Shown piece after piece: positions 45,287-55,691 of a stretch of DNA of 64,000 bases (the first letter of the stretch is position 1; each line of letters begins with the position of its first letter). This stretch comes from Eurosta solidaginis (taxonomy: Eukaryota; Arthropoda; Insecta; Diptera; Tephritidae), in contig NC_090320.1 in assembly GCF_040869045.1 (NCBI RefSeq), positions 121,343,112 to 121,407,111 of the forward strand, in the 5' to 3' direction. Below the pieces are notes generated by a model that made no database searches, was not told where the DNA came from, and saw only the letters and a program-made list of their open reading frames with translations. The position numbers and the translations under genes are program-made.

Positions 45287-45792
45287 TATAATATTCTAAA
45301 TAAATTAAAGAGGTCCGTTCAAGTTCAGCGATAGAAAATTATTCCCTTTATTAAATAAATGCCGTTCTTTTTCTACAGAAATTTCTCAACTTACACACAC
45401 ACGATTATACTAATACAATTAAACTAAAAGTATTTACATTACTAATATGGATATGTAAAATCAGCATTTACTTCATTTTCCTACTTATAACTACAATGCA
45501 ATTAGATATATGTATGAATTTTTGGCAGTGCACATTGACAAACCGACGCTGTCGATCAGTTATGTTGATCGATACGTGGGTTGTTCAATGTGACGAATTG
45601 AGTAAGGGTTAACAACTGTAAACAGATACGACGCCCCGCTGAGTTCAACATAACTTATCTATGCCGCTAGGACTTGCCTGCGTGTGGTCAATATTTGGTT
45701 ATGCATAAAAAGTGCATAGAAAGTGAAACTCATTCGGGCATATACATAAATACAAATACCTTGTATGTAAGACTTATTCTGGTAATGCCACA
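45287..45792 (-). repeat. 5' LTR of gypsy element, unit 2
   Basis: 506 bp, the counterpart of 29321-29827, bordered inside by the same TGGCGATCC primer-binding site. Confidence 0.88.
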
Positions 45793-46602
45793 TGGTGTTC
45801 CCGGCGTAGAAGCAGCATTACAGAAGGTAACTTAACCTAACATCACACAGAGTATACAATGTTCGGTTACACCCGAACTTAGCCACCCTAACTTGTTTTT
45901 CATATAGATGTGTTCAAGGCTGTCTTATGGATTATTATTAGATTGCTCCTATTTTGATGGAGAACGACAGATCGAGTGACACTAGCACCATCTGAAATGA
46001 AAAAGTAGCCATCTTCCAACCTTTGTTGCAAACAAAGCATGAGAAGAAGAATTTGACATTTGTTTCGGTGCTCGTTGGTAACTTTTCTAATATTTTTTAC
46101 AGATAAAAACTGCAATTTAACAAATGAATAGGACACAATATATAGCAAGTATATTTCTTGTATAGTGAGAATGCTTATAACAGTGATTCGGAAAATTTTG
46201 TACGTGATTGAGCAAGGTGAAATAAACTTCAGTTGACAAGTCTGAAGTTCCTTCCTTTTTACAAACGCAACATCTTGCGTGATTGTGGCGATGTTACTGG
46301 CATGCATAAGATTACGTTGAACGCGTATATATGAAAAACTTCATTGTTTCTCGGCCATAAGACTAAAATCATCATAGCGGTAGTGATATATAAAATAAAT
46401 AAAATATAAATTTAGTTGTTAATAAAAGAGGAATAATTCGTAAATATGCCATACAAATACCTCTTTATTGCTTGAGTCTATAGAAAAATTTAAACAAAAT
46501 AAATTGCTAATATTAAACCATGAAAACCTTCTGTCCATGAGAATTTGTTTGCAAAATATCTTTCCGAAAATGAGCAAATAAACAGCAGTGATTACAGGGA
46601 TG
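45793..46602. other. End of unit 2 and unique flank, no gene identified
   Basis: The duplication ends at 46175. A minus-strand open frame (45900-46307, 135 codons) crosses that boundary and shows no family features. Its left two thirds exist in unit 1 with a different start. I treat it as fortuitous. Confidence 0.55.
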
Positions 46603-46960
46603 TGTTGGACCCGGGAAAAACAGACGCGATCGCACGCAATAAAAGAAAAAGAATTAATAACGAATGACAATGGTTTTTATTAAAGGCATAAACATTAATT
46701 GGTTACGAGTGTAATGATATGTGGAAAGTAACTAACTTAAGTACAATTGGAAATTAATGAGCTTAAGTACACTTTAAAAATATTTAAATTAATTACGATG
46801 GAAAATACCTTGGGATAGCTGCTGGTCGCTCACGAACGTTCGAAAACGAGTACACGAAACCTGTCGATAGCTAACTTTCGTCGAGTTTCTCCCCTTCTAA
46901 GTTAGCGCTCGGCGGGACGTGGACCGTTACCGGTAATAAATGGTAAAAATGAATACTTAT
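46603..46960 (-). repeat. Candidate degenerate LTR related to the BEL LTR
   Basis: It starts TGTTGGACCCGGG and follows the order of the BEL LTR at 20642: a purine-rich GAAAAAGAA stretch, an AT-rich part with TTATTAAA, then ACCTTGGGATAGCTGCTGG against ACCTTTGGTGGCTTGGCTGCTGG, then ACGTTCG, and GTTACCGGTAATAAA against GTTATCGGTATAAA. Overall identity is low. The right end is not clear and no coding region adjoins it. Confidence 0.4.
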
Positions 46961-47171
46961 TTATTTATTTAAAGTCGACAGCAAACGTAAAATTGTCAAC
47001 TACATGATATAAAAGATACATATATGTATACAACACAAAAGTTTAAATTTAAATACATCGAAATTTCAACAAAGTTATATTAGCAACATAGAAATATATT
47101 ATTTAGCTTTGCAATTTATTTTTAGAATATAATAGTAAGAAATAAGAGCAATAATAAAATCTTATACTGGC

Positions 47172-47473
47172 GGAATGCATCAGATTCCGCTCAGCATGAT
47201 TTCGGAAAACAATGGATTCCAATCGTCTTGCTGTTGGAATGCAACAAGATTTCAATCAGCATGTCCTGGGAATGCGGCAGAACTCCGAGTAGTGTACCGT
47301 GGTATGCCATCACAATGCATAAAAAAGTAACATAACTTGCGTTGTTGGAATGCACCGCATTCCAATCAACTCGATGCCTGACCAATAAAATTACACTGCC
47401 GGAATGCATACGATTCCGGTCAGTATCTCGTGAGAAAGCATGCTTTTACCGATACTGGAATGCACCAGATTCC
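47172..47473. repeat. Array of GGAATGCA...ATTCC imperfect hairpins
   Basis: Six or seven units, with GGAATGCATCAGATTCC at 47172 and relatives at 47204, 47236, 47269, 47347, 47401 and 47457. Each is a short inverted repeat (GGAAT/ATTCC) around a 7-base loop starting GCA, mostly followed by AATCA or a variant. Spacing is irregular (about 32-78 bp). The units are too regular to be chance and too diverged to be recent. Confidence 0.6.
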
Positions 47474-47619
47474 AGTTAACACAGTACAGTCTTGTTTTTT
47501 TTAATGATTCAGGTTGAAGAACCCATGTATCTAATCAATCCTTATACGATATCGTGCCTGTTTTTTACGGAAGAAATAATGCCGGCATATTAAACAATAA
47601 ATTAGCTTGTATCTCTTAG

Positions 47620-50200
47620 GTTAGATAGGCGAGTATGGCATTACGTATAGTGGCAAAAGTACTTTCAAACCTCGTACAGCTTTACAAGTCATTGTAGTGC
47701 GAGCACCAGATAAGCAGAGGATTATTTTTAGCAAAGTTTCGATGACAAAGGGACCGTAGTGTCTGGAAACCATAGAAGGAACCGCAAAAAACAATCAGCT
47801 GGGAAGTTCAGCAGAATCATTTTCTCGAATAATGAACGAATAAAACCCCAGTAATATTCTCCGGTTTTCCAGAGTGGGTAATCTACTAAGAAGAAGTCTA
47901 CTTCTGTATGGAGTAGGGTGTAGACTTGAGTCCCAATTAAGGCCACACAATGCGAATATCAAAAATTGCTTTTGAACTGACTCAAGACGCTTTATATGAT
48001 TTTGAGAAACAGGGCACCAAACGCATGAGCAATACTCGAATATTGGACGGGCCAGCGATGTGTAAAAAATCTTAGTGAGGTACAGATCATCGAACTTTTT
48101 AGCCCATCCTTTAGCAAATTAAAGTACACCCAACGCTTTGCTGGCAATAGATGAAATATTGCATGTTAAAACTCAGTTTCGTATGAAAAGATCCAAGATC
48201 ATTTGCAATTGATACACGCTCCAAAGGGGTACCATCTATTACATAAGGTTTCAAAACGGGCTTCACTCGGTGAAATGTTATATGCTTACATCTAGTGCAA
48301 TTTAAAGCTAGCAAATTGGTTATCCACCAACATTGGAACGAGTCCAAATCGGCCTGAAGAAGATCCAAGGAACTTAAATCGGTAGGACAGCAAGTGTAGC
48401 AAAGTTTTACATCATCCGCATATATTATTGTATGGGAATGTAATATTATCTGTGGTAAGTCATTTATGAATAGGGCAAAGAGCAAAGGGCCTAGATGACT
48501 TCCTGGGGTACACCGAAGGAAACCCCGAACGTTTCCGAGAGATTACACTTGAACAGGATATTGTGGGTCCTGTTAGAAAGATAGCTTTTCAGCCACATTA
48601 AAAGGTTAAACGGAAAGCCCAGTAAATCAAGCTTATGAAAAAGTAACTCATGGTTCACTATATTGAATGCTTTGCTGAAATCAGTGTAGATGACATCCGT
48701 TTGCCTGTTCGCTAAAAACCCTTCCATAACTATAGAGGTAAATACTAGCAAGTTTGTAGTGGTTGACCTTCGACGAATGAAACCGTGTTCGAATGAAGAT
48801 AAATGGGAAGAGCACTGATATTGGAGTTAACTGGTAACAGTCTGTTCAAAAACTTTAGGAATTGCTTAAAGTTCAGCAATACCCCTATAGTTCTCAACTT
48901 TTGACCTACTACCTTTTTTTTGCTGGGGTATAATAAAAGACGTTTTCCAAAGTGGCGGGAATGACACGGATCCCAGAGATAGCTCAAATAATTTTAAAAT
49001 AGGCTCATATATGTTTTCAGCATACAACTAGGAACACCATTTGGTCCCGGAGAAAAGTTGGGCTTCAGAGATTCAGAGATGACTCTGAAGAACTATCAAT
49101 AGCAGCATTCACAATGGAATTCGAGTTATCTAAGCGATAGGGGTATTGATCGGAATGAAAATCACTGGAGGAAAAGGTGGGCTTAAAGAACTCTGATAAT
49201 AGTTCTGCAACATCTTCATCAGTGCAAGCTTTTCTACATCCAAAGCTAAATGTGGCAGGATACTCAGAAGTTTTCCGTTTTGAATTTACGAAACTTTAAA
49301 CCTATTTTGGATTTTTACAAAATTTAGCTTTGCAACAACTTATATAATCTTCATCACAAATCTGATTAAGGCGGTGAAAGTTAGAACGAGCTATTAGATA
49401 TATAGAGAGGTCTGCAGGTGTTCTAGATTTCTTGAATCTCTTATAAAGCTTAGATTTGATGTTATTTAGTCTGATGAGTTGCCTTGAAGACCAAGGCGAC
49501 TTATTCGAACACAAGTTATAGCGAGTAGGAATGCAGGTATCAAATAAGCCGTGAAGTGTACTGTAAAATATGCAGATTGCCGAATCGATATCAGTACAGG
49601 CATAGAGATCCGACCAATCATGGGAAGCCAACAGATCATTGAGCATAATGAAATTCGCTTTGTAGCATCTAGAACGTGGTCAAGACTGTAATTGAATCCT
49701 GCGGGGTAGACTGATATCAAGTGATATCTCAAGCGTAGGGGGCAGTGGGTCTCCTGGAAGGGATAAAGATGGATCTTGTACCCACCGAGCCATCCACAAA
49801 TAGTAAATCCCCTGCGAATGCAAATCGCAGAAGGCCGAGCTATGACTAGCATAAACATCCATATCCGAACGAGGTGGTATGTACGAACAGCAAAGAATTA
49901 CGCTATAGGTACCGAATGAAAGCCTAATTGCTATGAATTCGATATAAGAAATATTGTCAAGCAAAATCAACTCAGATGAGAAGTTAGAATCATCAGCAAT
50001 AAGGACAGATCCCGCTCTAGAGATGCGGTCCCGCCGATGAACAGCATATTTATTTGAAAATACCTCAGTGTTTAGGCCACAAGCCTAAATATGGCGGTGC
50101 AATTATCACGCTTTAACCAGGTATCCGTAAAAGCTACAACTTGTGCCGAAAAGTTGAAAGTATTAATTAGGAAAGGAACAAGTTTGATAGTAAACCACGA
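47620..50200 (-). pseudogene. Non-LTR retrotransposon (CR1/Jockey-like) ORF2, decayed
   Basis: Endonuclease part (49302-49970): CCSYIPPRSD..VYASHSSAF and DLGIP-like pieces in three frames. RT part: DVIYTDFSKAFNIVNHELL and GVSFGVPQEV (48491-48751), LFINDLPQIIL and the catalytic YADD (48111-48485), and a C-terminal stretch near 47790-47900 with LPTLENRRILLGFYSFII. The order fits endonuclease followed by RT on the minus strand. Frameshifts and stops occur at least at 48488, 48750 and 49300. No RNase H is seen. The plus-strand scrap at 50069-50101 interrupts its upstream part. Confidence 0.78.
50069..50101 (+). repeat. 33-bp terminal scrap of the BEL LTR
   Basis: TGTTTAGGCCACAAGCCTAA and the next 13 bases match the first 33 bases of the BEL LTR read in element orientation, then similarity stops. 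It sits inside LINE-derived sequence in the opposite orientation to the other copies. It starts exactly at the LTR terminus, supporting TGTTTAGG as the true element end. Confidence 0.7.
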
Positions 50201-50289
50201 ACATATTATTTATTTATTTAGTTAGTCTATGAACAAAAGTATCTTACAGATTAAAAAAATTAACAATGAAAATAATAACTAAGGCTAAA

Positions 50290-51152
50290 AACCTAGAACA
50301 TAGTAGTTAGAATCTTAGAAAAAACACTTTTCGAAGATGAAAAATCAAATTGGATAGAACTCGAGATTAAACTAAATTCAATCAAGGCTCGCACAAGAGG
50401 AGCATTACGCGAATAATCAGTTCTACAATTAACGCCATAAGAAGGTAAGAAGCTAAGGAGATTGCGCTGAGGTATGTTAAAATTAATTTCTCCAAAATAA
50501 AAGAGCAGTCAATGTCGCCACTGATAATATTAGCTGTATTTTTTTTTCACTTCTATATACGTTTACGCTTAAACTTTATATGGACTGCTAAGCGACAAAC
50601 TTTAAATACACCTCTGAAATTGCTATGCATAAAATTAGTACTAATAAATTTCAATACGCATTATAGTCAGATGTAACTGAAATATGTGTCTATGTTTCAC
50701 CCTCTGCACTAATTCTATGTATTCTATGCGCGTCCAATATTTATCACAACTGATTCAGTTACATGTTATACACACAAATATAACAGAGTGTTGTATCTCC
50801 GCCTTTCGGTACACCCTGTGCTGTAGCTAGTTGTTTCACCACTGCCGCTAGATAGGTCGCCTAAGCATTATCCAAGCGAGGATAAGCGTTTTTTTCACGC
50901 GCAAGCGAAACGTATACGCGTGTAAAAAAAAAATCACGGCTATTATAAACAAAAGAGAGCGAGAGAACCGTTCGTCTGGCTTCCAAAGTGTTTAAATCTA
51001 TCGAAAGCAGGCGAGATTCATAAGATGAAATTGGTTCATCAAAATTCAAAGAATGTAAAGCATATTCAAGAAAAGCCTTTTGGAGCAGTTCAATCCTATT
51101 AACGTAGATTTCCCTTCTTCTCCCATCCGCACTCCGTTTCCCCTGGGCCAAG
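50290..51152 (-). pseudogene. LINE RT C-terminal region, interrupted by a MITE
   Basis: The right part (50941-51152) reads YVNRIELLQKAFLEYAL and SRLLSIDLNTLEARRTVLSL, the C-terminal RT region of CR1/Jockey-type elements. Past the MITE the frame resumes as IISGDIDCSF, then a frameshift, then FNIPQRNLLSFLPSYGVNCR at about 50400-50500, the expected end of such proteins. The upstream half of the same kind of element appears at 60193-61140, beyond the plus-strand LINE. Confidence 0.7.
50533..50940. mobile_element. MITE, 408 bp, with terminal inverted repeats and TATTA target duplication
   Basis: Left end GCTGTATTTTTTTTTCAC...TATACGTTTACGC; right end, reverse complemented, GCCGTGATTTTTTTTTTACA...TATACGTTTCGC. 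This is an imperfect terminal inverted repeat of about 35-40 bp. TATTA flanks both sides (50528-50532 and 50941-50945). Removing the element and one TATTA rejoins the LINE coding sequence (FVYN with IISGDIDC). There is no ORF. The superfamily is not assigned. Confidence 0.75.
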
Positions 51153-52516
51153 TTTTCCTATAAACAGGTGCTATTTTTAGTTCAAGACCGGCCATACGTG
51201 GCGAAGAGTCACACCCTGAATAAGGTACCCAAGCTTTGCTAACAAATATGGCGGATCTAGAGAGGACAACTCGATAAAACCCGTACTTTCGAGTGTCATC
51301 CGAACCGTGCTGATGGGATGAATGGCACTACGTTAGTGTGTCTTATAACGGTGGCCTCCAGATACCTGACGCCCTCTGGTTGTAATTAGTCTTGCTGGAA
51401 TATTGGGGGCTATGCCCTAGCTGACCTACCTTCCCCCATACTCGTGGGTATTTTTATGAATAACAATAATATAAGAAATCACCAAAATGGAGCTGAACAG
51501 CTCCCAATAGATCAGGTCTATTGTGACCTTTCAATGTAAGCCGAATCAGCAGTCGCCACAGACTTGCCGGGGCCGAATAGTCCCCTGCATGACGGGGAGA
51601 GGGCAGAAGTGGGGACTCTGCGGGATGCAAATCGGGTAGAGTCACAATCCACAGTCTCGCCGGAGGATGAAGGGAGGCTCCCTGCCTCTCCGGCGAAAAG
51701 CGATCAGCCTGGTCGGAATGCAGAGCGAGATCGGCAAAGTGGTGCCGCTCGAAAACGTCTCAAGCGATTATTGGCCAGGGGATTGGCTACAATGAAGCCA
51801 GCGGACTTCCCAAAGAACCCTTGGGATCTGTCCGTTTTCCTATAAACAGGTGCTATTTTTAGTTCAAGACCGGCCATACGTGGCGAAGAGTCACACCCTG
51901 AATAAGGTACCCAAGCTTTGCTAACAAATATGGCGGATCTAGAGAGGACAACTCGATAAAACCCGTACTTTCGAGTGTCATCCGAACCGTGCTGATGGGA
52001 TGAATGGCACTACGTTAGTGTGTCTTATAACGGTGGCCTCCAGATACCTGACGCCCTCTGGTTGTAATTAGTCTTGCTGGAATATTGGGGGCTATGCCCT
52101 AGCTGACCTACCTTCCCCCATACTCGTGGGTATTTTTATGAATAACAATAATATTAGAAACCACCAAAATGGAGCTGAACAGCTCCCAATAGATCAGGTC
52201 TATTGTGACCTTTCAATGTAAGCCGAATCAGCAGTCGCCACAGACTTGCCGGGGCCGAATAGTCCCCTGCATGACGGGGAGAGGGCAGAAGTGGGGACTC
52301 TGCGGGATGCAAATCGGGTAGAGTCACAATCCACAGTCTCGCCGGAGGATGAAGGGAGGCTCCCTGCCTCTCCGGCGAAAAGCGATCAGCCTGGTCGGAA
52401 TGCAGAGCGAGATCGGCAAAGTGGTGCCGCTCGAAAACGTCTCAAGCGATTATTGGCCAGGGGATTGGCTACAATGAAGCCAGCGGACTTCCCAAAGAAC
52501 CCTTGGGATCTGTCCG
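51153..52516 (+). repeat. Tandem 682-bp repeat at the LINE 5' end (two units)
   Basis: Unit 1 is 51153-51834 and unit 2 is 51835-52516. Both begin TTTTCCTATAAACAGGTGC and end GATCTGTCCG, with very few differences. Each contains about 410 bp of untranslated sequence and the first 90 or so codons of ORF1 (MPGPNSPLHDGERAEV). Only unit 2 runs on into the rest of ORF1. Confidence 0.9.
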
Positions 52517-53217
52517 TGGTGAGGGGTTAGCCAAAAGAGGCCGCTCAGATAGATCGACTCCACCAGAGATAGAGCCCAAAAAGATGTCGCTGCCCACAGT
52601 TGGCAAAACAAAAATATTGTCAAAACCTGTGGAAAACTGTGCATCAAATGTCGAGGCAACAATGAGTCCCCATCGTGATGCAACGGCCAAGCAGTCGGCA
52701 ACTTTCAGGGATGTCCTGTGTGGGGTAAGGCTGGGCATTATACCTCCCGACAGAAGGCCATCCTGGGAGAGGCGATGGGCCAAAAAAAATGGTGCTATAA
52801 AGCCCACCTTTAGCGGTGACGCACCTCGCGCAGACTAGCTTTCTATCACCTGCAGGGATGCACCCACCGCGGAGTGGCTAAGGGCTATCGCCCCAAAGCT
52901 CACTCGTTGGCAAGGTGCCAAGCTGATGGTGGTATCTGATGTGGATATACCACGTCGCATCATTCTCGTGGGGTACTTTAAGGAAGAGGAATGCCCCTCA
53001 AGCGACGACATCTTGAGGTTATCTGAGGCCCAAAATTTCGGCTTGAGTACCAGGAACTGGAGAATCCTCAACCGGGTTCGAAAGTCCACGGTCGCGGAAG
53101 ATACCATAGCCGTCGATCCGTTGTCTGCGGAGGGTTTGACAGAGTCAAGTAAATGCCCAAAACAAGCCATCCCTTCCCCTGGTAAATATAAATACCAGCG
53201 GCAGTGACGATAAGCGT
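52246..53217 (+). pseudogene. LINE ORF1, DUF4780-like RNA-binding domain, frameshifted
   Basis: Starts MPGPNSPLHDGERAEV. A frameshift near 52520 leads to a Lys/Arg/Pro-rich middle (52503-52838), and another break near 52840 to the domain at 52850-53204. That domain reads RDAPTAEWLRAIAPKLTRWQ, DVDIPRRIILVGYF and AQNFGLSTRNWRILNRV, matching the layout of DUF4780 in insect retrotransposon ORF1 proteins, with W and NxGLxTxxW landmarks. ORF1 proteins bind element RNA. The following 53220-53520 keeps a Pro/Gln-rich tail in pieces. Confidence 0.7.
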
Positions 53218-53575
53218 GAGGGGATGATACGTTTGACGATGGCAAACCCTGCTGTTCGAAGAACCAGAAGGTATCTAGTAGGCAGTTACCTACTGAACAT
53301 CAGGATTTGCCGAGTCAATCGGACACTCCCCAAAAACCTTCCCAAGAAGAGCCCAGGCCTTCTGGATCTAGTGTTGGCCCACAGAGGCCAAACAAGGCAG
53401 CGACAGTCCGCCAGCCTGTCCCCCAAAACCCGGAAACAAGGCAACCACCTCGTGGGAGCCACCATGTCAGTAAAGGGAACAAAACAGGATGAGGACGAAC
53501 GGCTGAAGAAGCCGTAATGTCGCTTAACAATACGGCAAGGAAGGTGGCTACACGTAGCCACAAAGACCATAAATA

Positions 53576-54082
53576 GTGTCTCCCCTTCCTATCAAAGCCC
53601 AAAAGCAAAGATGTCTGAAATGCCTTCAGGTGAATCTTCACCATGCCAAGGCAGCCTCAGACCTCCTAATTAAAAAATTTGTAGAAGAAGGTCTGGGAAT
53701 AGCCGTCATCCAAGAGACCTGGATTCAACACGGTGCCGTGAAAGGCCTACACAGTACTGATGGTGAGTTAATTTATGCCACCAGTTCTAGCCCAAGAGCG
53801 GCGATGCTTTTAAGCAACAAACTAATGTTTCTTCGACTTTTACAGTTTATGACGGCTGATCTCGTAGCAGTTTGGGCTGAAATTCCAACCCCAAGAGGCG
53901 AACAAGAGACAATCTTGGCCTCTGCCTACTTTCCGGGGGAGGAAGAAACGGCTCCAACAACCGAAATAGTAGCCCTCATCAAATACTGTCAGCAGAGTGG
54001 CACACCATGGATCCTCTGCTGTGACCCGAATTCCCATCATACCACATGTGGTAGTACGAACATCAACAACCCACCTTTGTAA
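53576..54082 (+). pseudogene. LINE endonuclease domain (AP-type), partial frame
   Basis: Starts MSPLPIKAQKQRC. Motifs in order: CLQVNLHHAKAASDLL (catalytic Asn), GIAVIQETWIQ (catalytic Glu), ILASAYFPGEEE and ILCCDPNSHHTTCG (the Asp-Asn region, with DPNSHH). The frame ends at a TAA at 54080-54082 soon after CGSTNINN, where RGxxL...N would be expected. The apurinic-like endonuclease nicks target DNA for target-primed reverse transcription. Confidence 0.8.
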
Positions 54083-55691
54083 ATGCTATTAGAGGGGCAG
54101 TTTTAGATCTTACTCTGTGTAGCCATAATATGGTCAGAACCGTCACTAACTGGCATGTGAGGAATCAATTTCGGACCACAAACACATTGTATTCGACATT
54201 GGTCACTTTCCGGAACACATGTCAGCTTTTATAAATCCCAGGAAAACGACCTGGGAGCTTTTCCGTTTCATTATTGAGGAAGCTGGTAACAGCTTACAGC
54301 GACATATAACCACCGTGCAGGAGCTTGAGAAGGAAGCTGAACAGCTCCACTCAGACATTGCGACTGGGATTCATACAAAGTCGCTCTAACATCTTACAAT
54401 AAAGAACTTAGGAAAGCTAAAAGGGCTACCGGGAGATAACTCTGTGAAAAGATTAATGAACTTCCAGCAGCGGTTCGACTACAAAAAGCCCTTTCTAGAG
54501 ATCACAGAAATGTAATTGGCACGTTGAAAAAAAACAGATGGGAGCTACACCACGCGGCCGGAAGAGACGAGCAAACTATTACTCGAAAAACACTTTCCTG
54601 ACTGCACAGCAGGCTACCATTCACCACCTATAATGGCAGATCAGCGGTAATGAAAAAGCCCAGCAACAAAGCTCATCACTGTGAAACGAGTGCAATGGGT
54701 TCTGTCTAATTTCAGTCCATTCAAGTCACCAGGACCGGATGGGTCTACCCTTGTCTGTTACAGCAAGGGATAAAGCATATAGCCCCAGTCCTTTCCACTT
54801 TATACAAGGCATCACTACTGCTCGGCCATATCCAGATCAGGTGGGCAGAGGTTAAAGTAGTATTCTTACCAAAGCCAGGGAAACCCGAGCAACTGGCCTC
54901 GTCGTTTCGACCAATAAGCCTGAGCTCGTTTCTCCTAAAATATATGGAGAAAATCTTAGATCAACATATCAGGTAGGTCAATCTAAATAAACTCCCTCTG
55001 TGTAGGAATCAGTTCGCCTACCAGTCAGGGAAATCCACGGAGATGGCTATTCATAGTCTCACGGTAAAAATCAAAACGGCTCAAGAGTCAAAAAATAAAG
55101 CCCTCTGCGCTTTTATTGATATATCAGGGGATTTCGATAACACAACACATAAAGCTATCGAACAAGCTATGATTGACAAGGACATAAGCCCTATAATAAT
55201 GGAATGGGTGCTGTCCATGTTAAAGAGTAGACAAATCTATTTGGAAGTGGGAGGGACAACTGAATCAATTGCGGCCACAAGAGGATGCCCACAAGGAGGT
55301 GTGCTCTCCCCTCTCCTGTGGACCCTGTATATGCAGATGACCTAGTTATTTGCATCACAGGGATGCACGAAAATACAATATCAGATCGCTTGCAACAAGC
55401 TCTTTGCATCTTAGTGCCTTTCACCCGGAGAAGGAAAGTATCCATCCCAGAACCATCCCTGGTTGGTATAAAAATACAATTCTCAATGGAGGCTAAATAT
55501 CTAGGGGTCACAATGGATAGAACCCTCACGTGGAATGCTCATTTGGATGCTATCCTAAATAAGGCAACAAGAGCTTTCTTCGCCTGTACTCGTCTCTACG
55601 GCAAAACATAGGGGATTTGTCCAAAAATGGTATATTGGACATTTAATACTGTCGTAAGGCCAATAGTAACCTATGCTTCCCTAGTTTGGTG
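54083..55691 (+). pseudogene. LINE reverse transcriptase, broken
   Basis: Pieces in order: SPFKSPGPDG near 54720, PISLSSFLLKYMEKILD near 54915, NQFAYQSGKSTEMAIHSL near 55010, LCAFIDISGDFDNTTHKAI (55100-55160), RGCPQGGVLSPLLWTLY (55280-55330), the catalytic YADD at 55330-55341, and LGVTMDRTLTWNAHL (55285-55611). A short deletion and frameshift lie just before YADD, where the usual residues between LLW and YADD are missing. It ends at SLVW, where the foldback element is inserted. Confidence 0.8.

Larger units (their letters stand above)
37881..45792 (-). mobile_element. Ty3/gypsy LTR retrotransposon, copy in unit 2
   Basis: The duplicate of 21915-29827 with the same LTR boundaries, primer-binding site, three leader ORFs, open gag and broken pol. 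It is not an independent insertion: flanks on both sides are shared with unit 1, and the two copies differ far less from each other than their own LTRs do. Confidence 0.9.
30211..46175. repeat. Tandem macro-duplication, unit 2 (16.0 kb)
   Basis: A direct repeat of 12190-30210 lacking unit-1 positions 19526-21583. Outside one tract in the BEL pol gene the two units differ at only a few tenths of a percent by eye. The missing block is joined at 37549/37550 with at most one shared base (A). Unit 2 ends at 46175, after which the DNA is single copy. Confidence 0.93.

Noticed and set aside
45900..46307. 135-codon minus-strand ORF as a host gene
   Set aside because: It crosses the duplication boundary, its unit-1 counterpart has a different N-terminus, and it shows no recognisable motif.
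47172..47473. CRISPR-like or tRNA-like structure for the GGAATGCA repeats
   Set aside because: Units are diverged, spacing is irregular, and no cloverleaf can be drawn.
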